The notes below the pieces were generated by a model that did no database searches, had not been told where the DNA came from, and saw only the letters and a list, made by a program, of their open reading frames with translations. 64,000 nucleotides of DNA. Origin: Pseudomonadota bacterium (lineage in GTDB: Bacteria; Pseudomonadota; Alphaproteobacteria; Rhizobiales; Xanthobacteraceae). The stretch covers positions 62,001 through 126,000 of the forward strand of contig QEVP01000003.1 in assembly GCA_003576765.1 (NCBI GenBank), in the 5' to 3' direction. The translations under genes and the position numbers were made by a program. Positions 59,252 to 64,000 of this stretch are shown here, piece after piece (positions within the stretch are counted from its first letter, which is position 1; each line of letters opens with the position of its first letter).

Positions 59252-59387
59252 GCGATTTGACGAGTTGATGGGATAGCGAGCTGGACTCTCCGTCGGGCTC
59301 GCTTCCCGCTTTCTGTCGCGGCTAGGCATAGGCCCGGCATAACCTGCCATTCTCCATAAGGACAACTCGTGCCTCTGGACTCACCAC

Positions 59388-59413
59388 CATATGTCGATTA
59401 GTCTCGACATATG
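59388..59413 (+). promoter_or_regulatory. ArsR operator overlapping the arsR start codon
   Basis: CATATGTCGA, TTAGTC, TCGACATATG: a perfect 10-bp inverted repeat with a 6-nt spacer. The right arm contains the arsR ATG (59411). Bound ArsR would block the start region itself. The message is probably leaderless or nearly so, as no ribosome site precedes the ATG and an in-frame TAG lies at 59399. Confidence 0.7.
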
Positions 59414-59782
59414 GAATCAGATGCCGCCATCCTTGCGTTCGCCGCGCTCGCGCAACCGACCCGCCTCGACGTGTTCCGCCTGCTGGCGGAGCACGAACCG
59501 GACGGATTAGCTGCAGGCGACATCGCCCGCCGGTTGGACGTCCCGCACAACACCATGTCGACGCATCTTGCGACGCTGACGCGCGCCGGCCTGATCGAGG
59601 CCGAGCGGCACAGCCGCTCGATCATCTATCGGGCAAGGCTCGAGGCTGTGCATGCGCTCACCAGCTTCCTCGTCAAGGACTGCTGCGGCGGCCGCCCCCA
59701 GATCTGCGCGCCGCTGATCGCCGATCTGTCCCCCTGCTGCCCACCGCAAATCCTCGCCGACAAGGAGGCCGCCCATGACTGA
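59411..59782 (+). CDS. arsR: Arsenic-responsive repressor ArsR
   Basis: A 123-aa ArsR/SmtB winged-helix repressor (QPTRLDVFRLLAEHEPDGLA, then the recognition helix VPHNTMSTHLATLTRAGLIEAE). The canonical ELCVCDL metal site in the DNA-binding helix is absent. Cysteines instead cluster C-terminally at C91, C92, C99, C109 and C110 (DCCGGRPQICAPLIADLSPCC), like the C-terminal arsenite site of Acidithiobacillus ArsR. It overlaps arsC by 8 nt. It likely represses its own operon. Confidence 0.9.
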   Translation: MESDAAILAFAALAQPTRLDVFRLLAEHEPDGLAAGDIARRLDVPHNTMSTHLATLTRAGLIEAERHSRSIIYRARLEAVHALTSFLVKDCCGGRPQICAPLIADLSPCCPPQILADKEAAHD

Positions 59783-60302
59783 CCGCATCTACAATGTCCT
59801 GTTCCTCTGCACGGGGAATTCGGCCCGCTCGATCCTGGCCGAGAGCATTCTGGCCAAGGACGGCGCTGGTCGCTTCCATGCCTTCTCGGCCGGGAGCATG
59901 CCCAAGGGCGCGGTCAACCCGTTCGCCCTGAAGGTGCTCGGAAGCTTCGACTATCCGACCGAAGGCTTCCGCTCGAAGAGCTGGGAGGAGTTCGCCCAAC
60001 CCGGCGCACCTGTCATGGATTTCGTCTTCACCGTCTGCGACAACGCCGCCGGCGAAGCCTGCCCGGTCTGGCCCGGCCAGCCGATGACCGCGCATTGGGG
60101 CATCGAAGATCCCGCTGCCGTCGTCGGACGGGACATCGAAAAGGAAAAGGCGTTCGTCGCCGCCTTCCGCTACATGCGAAACCGGATTTCCGTCTTGACG
60201 GCTCTGCCGGTGGCCAGCCTCGACAAGGCTGCGCTTGGCACCAAGCTGCGCGAGATCGGCCGCAGCGAAGGCGCAACCTCGCCGCGCCCTGACGTTGCGT
60301 GA
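59775..60302 (+). CDS. arsC: Arsenate reductase, LMW protein-tyrosine-phosphatase type
   Basis: 175 aa with the phosphatase loop C12-TGNSAR (LFLCTGNSARSILAES), D and P residues in the C-terminal part, and further cysteines C88 and C96 (TVCDNAAGEACPVWP). This triad fits thioredoxin-coupled arsenate reductases, which reduce As(V) to As(III). It is the second gene of the cluster, overlapping arsR. Confidence 0.9.
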   Translation: MTDRIYNVLFLCTGNSARSILAESILAKDGAGRFHAFSAGSMPKGAVNPFALKVLGSFDYPTEGFRSKSWEEFAQPGAPVMDFVFTVCDNAAGEACPVWPGQPMTAHWGIEDPAAVVGRDIEKEKAFVAAFRYMRNRISVLTALPVASLDKAALGTKLREIGRSEGATSPRPDVA

Positions 60303-60310
60303 GGCCGATC

Positions 60311-60736
60311 ATGGACGTCATCATCTACCACAACCCCGAGTGCGGCACGTCGCGCAATACGCTGGGTCTGATCCGCAATTCCGGCGTCGAGCCGCATGTC
60401 ATCGAATATCTCAAGACGCCGCCGAGCCGCACGATGCTTGAGCAGCTCATCGCGCGCATGGAAATCTCCGTTCGCGCGCTGCTGCGCGAGAAGGGCACGC
60501 CTTATGCCGAGCTTGGCCTGGACGACCCGGCGCTGAGCGACGCGCAAGTTCTCGACGCCATGATGGCGCATCCCATTCTCATCAATCGTCCGATCGTAGT
60601 CACGCCGGAAGGGGTGAGGCTGTGCCGGCCGTCCGAGGACGTGCTGGACCTGCTGCCGCCGCAGCGCGGGGCATTCGTCAAGGAAGACGGCGAGCGGGTG
60701 ATCGACGAACACGGCCGCCGCGTCGCGACGGCCTGA
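60311..60736 (+). CDS. arsC: Arsenate reductase, glutaredoxin-coupled (ArsC/Spx fold)
   Basis: 141 aa of the E. coli plasmid type: active Cys11 in YHNPECGTSRNTL, and NRPIVVTPEGVRLCRP with the substrate Arg residues. It uses glutathione and glutaredoxin. It belongs to a different fold family from the reductase just upstream. The ATG at 60311 was chosen; a GTG at 60299 is possible. The gap to acr3 is 9 nt. Confidence 0.92.
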   Translation: MDVIIYHNPECGTSRNTLGLIRNSGVEPHVIEYLKTPPSRTMLEQLIARMEISVRALLREKGTPYAELGLDDPALSDAQVLDAMMAHPILINRPIVVTPEGVRLCRPSEDVLDLLPPQRGAFVKEDGERVIDEHGRRVATA

Positions 60737-60745
60737 GGAAAGTCC

Positions 60746-61801
60746 ATGTCCACCTTTGAACGCTATCTCACCCTCTGGGTCGCCCTGTGCATCGTCGTGG
60801 GCATTGGCCTCGGCCATCTGATGCCGAGCGTCTTCCATGCCATCGGCGCGGCCGAGATCGCCAAGGTCAATCTGCCGGTCGCGGCGCTGATCTGGCTTAT
60901 GATCGTGCCGATGCTGGTCAAGATCGACTTCGCCGCTCTCGGCCAGGTCAAGGAACACTGGCGCGGCATTGGCGTCACGCTGTTCGTCAACTGGGCGGTC
61001 AAGCCCTTCTCGATGGCGGCGCTCGGGTGGCTATTCATCGGCTATCTGTTCCGGCCCTACCTGCCGGCGGACCAGATCGACTCCTATATCGCCGGCCTCA
61101 TCATCCTCGCCGCCGCGCCTTGCACGGCCATGGTCTTCGTCTGGTCGAACCTCACCAAAGGCGAGCCGCATTTCACGCTGTCGCAAGTCGCGCTCAACGA
61201 CACCATCATGGTGTTCGCCTTCGCGCCCGTCGTCGGCTTGCTGCTCGGCCTGTCGGCCATCACCGTGCCATGGGACACGCTGGTCCTGTCCGTCGCGCTG
61301 TATATCGTCGTGCCGGTGATCGCCGCGCAGATACTGCGACGCCGGCTACTCGCCACTGGCGGCGAGCCGGCGCTGAAGCGCTTTCTTGACCGCCTTCAGC
61401 CACTGTCGCTGGTGGCGCTGCTCGCCACGCTCGTCCTGCTCTTCGGCTTCCAGGGCGAACAGATCCTCGCCCAGCCGCTGGTGATCGCGCTGCTCGCCGT
61501 GCCGATCCTGATCCAGGTCTATTTCAACTCCGGCCTTGCCTATCTCCTCAACCGGCTGACTGGCGAGCAGCATTGCGTCGCCGGGCCGTCGGCGCTGATC
61601 GGGGCATCTAACTTCTTCGAGCTCGCCGTCGCCGCCGCCATCAGTCTATTCGGCTTTCAGTCCGGTGCGGCGCTCGCCACCGTGGTCGGCGTGCTGATCG
61701 AGGTGCCCGTGATGCTCTCCGTCGTCTGGATCGTGAACCGCTCGAAAGGCTGGTACGAGCGCGGCGAAAAGCCCCGGGGCGTGGCTGAGGCGAAGCGCTG
61801 A
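60746..61801 (+). CDS. acr3: Arsenite efflux permease ACR3 family
   Basis: A 351-aa, ten-helix arsenite exporter. The family Cys in the fourth helix region is present ([20 protein letters not shown]), as are [15 protein letters not shown] and [18 protein letters not shown]. It expels the As(III) made by both reductases. It shares one base with arsH (TGATG). Confidence 0.95.
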   Translation: MSTFERYLTLWVALCIVVGIGLGHLMPSVFHAIGAAEIAKVNLPVAALIWLMIVPMLVKIDFAALGQVKEHWRGIGVTLFVNWAVKPFSMAALGWLFIGYLFRPYLPADQIDSYIAGLIILAAAPCTAMVFVWSNLTKGEPHFTLSQVALNDTIMVFAFAPVVGLLLGLSAITVPWDTLVLSVALYIVVPVIAAQILRRRLLATGGEPALKRFLDRLQPLSLVALLATLVLLFGFQGEQILAQPLVIALLAVPILIQVYFNSGLAYLLNRLTGEQHCVAGPSALIGASNFFELAVAAAISLFGFQSGAALATVVGVLIEVPVMLSVVWIVNRSKGWYERGEKPRGVAEAKR

Positions 61802-62514
61802 TGCTGCGCGATCTTTCCAACGTCGATGGTGCATGCCTGGACGTGCCGACAATCGACCGTCTTCGGGCAGCGCCCTCGACCCATCCGCCGCGCATCCTCC
61901 TGCTCTACGGCTCGCTGCGCGAGCGCTCCTACAGCCGGTTTCTCACCCTGGAGGCAGAGCGCCTGCTGAAACACTTCGGCGCGGAAACGCGCATCTTCGA
62001 CCCGCATGGCCTGCCGTTGCCGGACGGCGCCGACGTCAACCATCCGAAGGTCAAGGAATTGCGGGAACTCTCGCTCTGGTCAGAAGGTCAGGTCTGGACG
62101 AGTCCGGAACGGCACGGCGCGATGAGCGGGGTGATGAAGGCGCAGATCGATTGGATTCCGCTCTCGGTCGGTGCAGTGCGGCCGACCCAAGGGCGCACGC
62201 TCGCCGTCATGCAGGTGTCCGGAGGCTCGCAAAGCTTTAATGCCGTCAATCAGATGCGGGTGCTGGGCCGCTGGATGCGCATGGTGACGATCCCCAACCA
62301 GTCCTCCGTCGCCAAAGCCTTTCAGGAGTTCGACGAAGCAGGTCGGATGAAACCGTCATCCTATTATGATCGGGTGGTCGACGTGATGGAGGAACTGGTG
62401 AAGTTCACGCTGCTGACACGCGATGTCTCTTCCTACCTGACCGACCGCTATTCCGAGCGCAAGGAGAGCGGTGAGGCTCTGATGCGGCGGGTCAATCTGA
62501 CGGCAGCGACCTGA
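61801..62514 (+). CDS. arsH: Arsenical resistance flavoprotein ArsH
   Basis: A 237-aa NADPH-dependent FMN reductase of the ArsH family. The FMN loop is [17 protein letters not shown], followed by [20 protein letters not shown] and [20 protein letters not shown]. It oxidises organic trivalent arsenicals and may reduce metals. It is coupled to acr3. Confidence 0.94.
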   Translation: MLRDLSNVDGACLDVPTIDRLRAAPSTHPPRILLLYGSLRERSYSRFLTLEAERLLKHFGAETRIFDPHGLPLPDGADVNHPKVKELRELSLWSEGQVWTSPERHGAMSGVMKAQIDWIPLSVGAVRPTQGRTLAVMQVSGGSQSFNAVNQMRVLGRWMRMVTIPNQSSVAKAFQEFDEAGRMKPSSYYDRVVDVMEELVKFTLLTRDVSSYLTDRYSERKESGEALMRRVNLTAAT

Positions 62515-62580
62515 GTATTCGGAACAACGCCAATCGTATCTCATCGTTGGCGAGAGTGACCAATCAACGAGACCGCCTGA

Positions 62581-63780
62581 ATGGATCAAAGCCCCCAGCA
62601 GTCAAAGGCCAGCGCCGCCGAAGTTTTCCGCGTCTTCCTGAAGCTGGGGCTCACCTCCTTCGGCGGTCCGATCGCGCATCTGGGTTATTTCCGGGACGAG
62701 CTGGTGACGCGTCGAAAATGGCTGAGCGAAAGCGCTTATGCCGATCTGGTCGCGCTATGTCAGTTCCTGCCCGGCCCGGCCTCCAGCCAGGTCGGCTTTG
62801 CGCTTGGTTTGACGCGCGCGGGATGGCTCGGGGCATTTGCGGCCTTCCTCGCCTTCACCTTACCATCGGCTCTGATCCTTCTCGCGCTCGCCATGACGGC
62901 AACGCGGCTGGAAAGCCCGCTTGCCCTTGGCGTCCTGCATGGTCTCAAGATCGTCGCCGTCGCCATCGTGGCGCAGGCGGTGTGGGGCATGGCAAGAAAT
63001 CTCTGCCCCGACAAGGAGCGCGCCACGATCGCGGTCGCGGCTGTGCTTCTGCTCGCGTGGGCACCGGGTGCCATCGGAATGATGGGCGCCATTCTCCTCG
63101 GCGCAATCGCCGGGTTGGTCCTCAGCAAGGGACAGGTCACGACCGGCGCGCATCTGCCGGTCCCGGTTTCGCGGAAAGCCGGACTGACGGCCTTTGCGCT
63201 GTTTGCCGTCTTACTGATTGGCCTGCCGCTCTTGGCCGCACAGGCGCAAGGATGGGCGCTGGCCGACAGCTTCTATCGTGCTGGCTCTCTGGTCTTCGGT
63301 GGTGGGCATGTCGTGCTGCCGCTCTTGCAGGCCGAAACCGTCACGCCGGGATGGGTGTCCGACGACGCCTTCCTTGCGGGCTATGGCGCGGCGCAGGCCG
63401 TGCCGGGACCGCTCTTCACCTTCGCCGCCTGGCTCGGGGCGGTCATGGGACCGGCGCCGAACGGCGTTGCCGGTGCGGCGATCGCTCTTGTCTCACTCTT
63501 CCTGCCGGGCTTCCTCATCCTGATCGGGGCGCTCCCCTTCTGGGATCGGTTGCGCCGCACGACATGGGCGCAGTCGGCCATGCAAGGCGCCAATGCCGCT
63601 GTCGTCGGCATCCTCGGCGCGGCGTTGTATTCGCCTGTCTTCACCAGCGCGATCGGCGGCATGCCGGACTTCGCGCTGGCTCTGGTTTGCTTTGTGGCAC
63701 TGATGGCCTGGAAAGCCCCACCATGGGTTGTCGTATTGCTCGCAGCAGGGGGCGGAGCTGCGCTTGACTCCGTGATGTGA
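62581..63780 (+). CDS. chrA: Chromate transporter ChrA (two-domain)
   Basis: A 399-aa chromate efflux protein with two homologous CHR domains. The first has TSFGGPIAHLGYFRDELV and LPGPASSQVGFALG; the second has GSLVFGGGHVVLPLL and AQAVPGPLFTFAAWLGA. It lies 66 nt after arsH on the same strand and may share the ars transcript. No chrB regulator is seen in the window. Confidence 0.93.
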   Translation: MDQSPQQSKASAAEVFRVFLKLGLTSFGGPIAHLGYFRDELVTRRKWLSESAYADLVALCQFLPGPASSQVGFALGLTRAGWLGAFAAFLAFTLPSALILLALAMTATRLESPLALGVLHGLKIVAVAIVAQAVWGMARNLCPDKERATIAVAAVLLLAWAPGAIGMMGAILLGAIAGLVLSKGQVTTGAHLPVPVSRKAGLTAFALFAVLLIGLPLLAAQAQGWALADSFYRAGSLVFGGGHVVLPLLQAETVTPGWVSDDAFLAGYGAAQAVPGPLFTFAAWLGAVMGPAPNGVAGAAIALVSLFLPGFLILIGALPFWDRLRRTTWAQSAMQGANAAVVGILGAALYSPVFTSAIGGMPDFALALVCFVALMAWKAPPWVVVLLAAGGGAALDSVM

Positions 63781-63910
63781 GGGGGTTTCGGTCACGCGCG
63801 CCATGTTCGGGCTCCGATGCGCGCGAGCTGGCGCCCAAGGGGTTACGCGCGCGAGACTTCTTTTATCCCTACGGTCACATCGATGATCTCGGGGTCAAGT
63901 CGCGTGACCT

Positions 63911-64000
63911 TCACTGAGGCGTCGCGCTGTCCTCCCACCGAACGGCCCGCAGAAACTCGTCACGCGACAATGCACAGAGAGCAAACTCACCACGCCGGAA
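63911..64000 (-). CDS. Possible C-terminal end of a gene entering from the right
   Basis: A minus-strand frame is open from the window edge and ends at 63911 (FRRGEFALCALSRDEFLRAV then RWEDSATPQ). A second frame is also open here, and 29 residues are too few to identify a family. The gap 63781-63910 shows nothing else. Confidence 0.25.
   Translation of the reverse strand, partial: FRRGEFALCALSRDEFLRAVRWEDSATPQ

Overview
This 64-kb window is high-GC DNA from an alphaproteobacterium, most likely of the order Hyphomicrobiales (Rhizobiales) near Bradyrhizobium/Rhodopseudomonas. The evidence is the dnaA-dnaN-recF-gyrB order, a fixNOQP/fixIS (cbb3 oxidase) block close to dnaA, a Fur-MiaB-PhoH-YbeY-CorC-Lnt string, cobST beside a J-domain protein and BolA, the DUF1013 regulator TrcR, and intergenic palindromes of a type common in that group. 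The genus is an inference; no 16S gene is present.

Layout. (1) 1-6830: replication genes dnaA (5' end missing), dnaN, recF and gyrB, then a secreted DUF2147 protein. (2) 6831-7045: a gap packed with degenerate intergenic palindromes. (3) 7046-11075: an NsrR-type Rrf2 repressor divergent from an operon of DUF2249, a heme-copper-oxidase-like membrane protein, a tandem DUF2249 protein, a DUF59/SufT-like protein, a 74-aa protein and a DUF6522 protein. Two inverted repeats of the NsrR type lie between the repressor and the operon. (4) 11237-18410: a FixK/FNR-type box, then ccoN-O-Q-P, a 71-aa membrane protein, a DUF2189 membrane protein, ccoI and ccoS. ccoG and ccoH are missing from their usual place. 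(5) 18444-31118: queH, a TRAP transporter, a phytase-like exported protein, cobT/cobS, a J-domain protein, bolA, aspartate kinase, ubiG and a DMT exporter. (6) 31115-42659: a long minus-strand housekeeping array (murJ, trpS, uspA, nifU-like, tsaB, rimI, fur, miaB, phoH, ybeY, corC-like, lnt), much of it joined by overlapping stops and starts. (7) 42781-57482: mixed metabolism (PfkB kinase, serine hydrolase, aminotransferase, MmgE/PrpD, prpE), membrane proteins, trcR, ispH-thrB-rnhA and a peroxiredoxin. (8) 57727-64000: the left end of a genomic island. A 45-nt fragment of a tRNA-Arg gene serves as a likely attachment core, followed by a tyrosine integrase and an arsenic/chromate resistance cluster (arsR, two unrelated arsenate reductases, acr3, arsH, chrA). 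The island runs past the window edge.

How the genes work together. Regions 3 and 4 form a continuous block for low-oxygen and nitric-oxide physiology: a predicted NO-sensing repressor with its target operon sits directly upstream of a high-affinity terminal oxidase with its own low-oxygen activator site. The least described parts are the DUF2249/heme-copper-like/DUF59/DUF6522 operon and the two membrane proteins occupying the place of CcoG/CcoH. In region 8 a palindrome overlapping the arsR start codon probably gives arsenite-controlled expression of the whole ars cluster.
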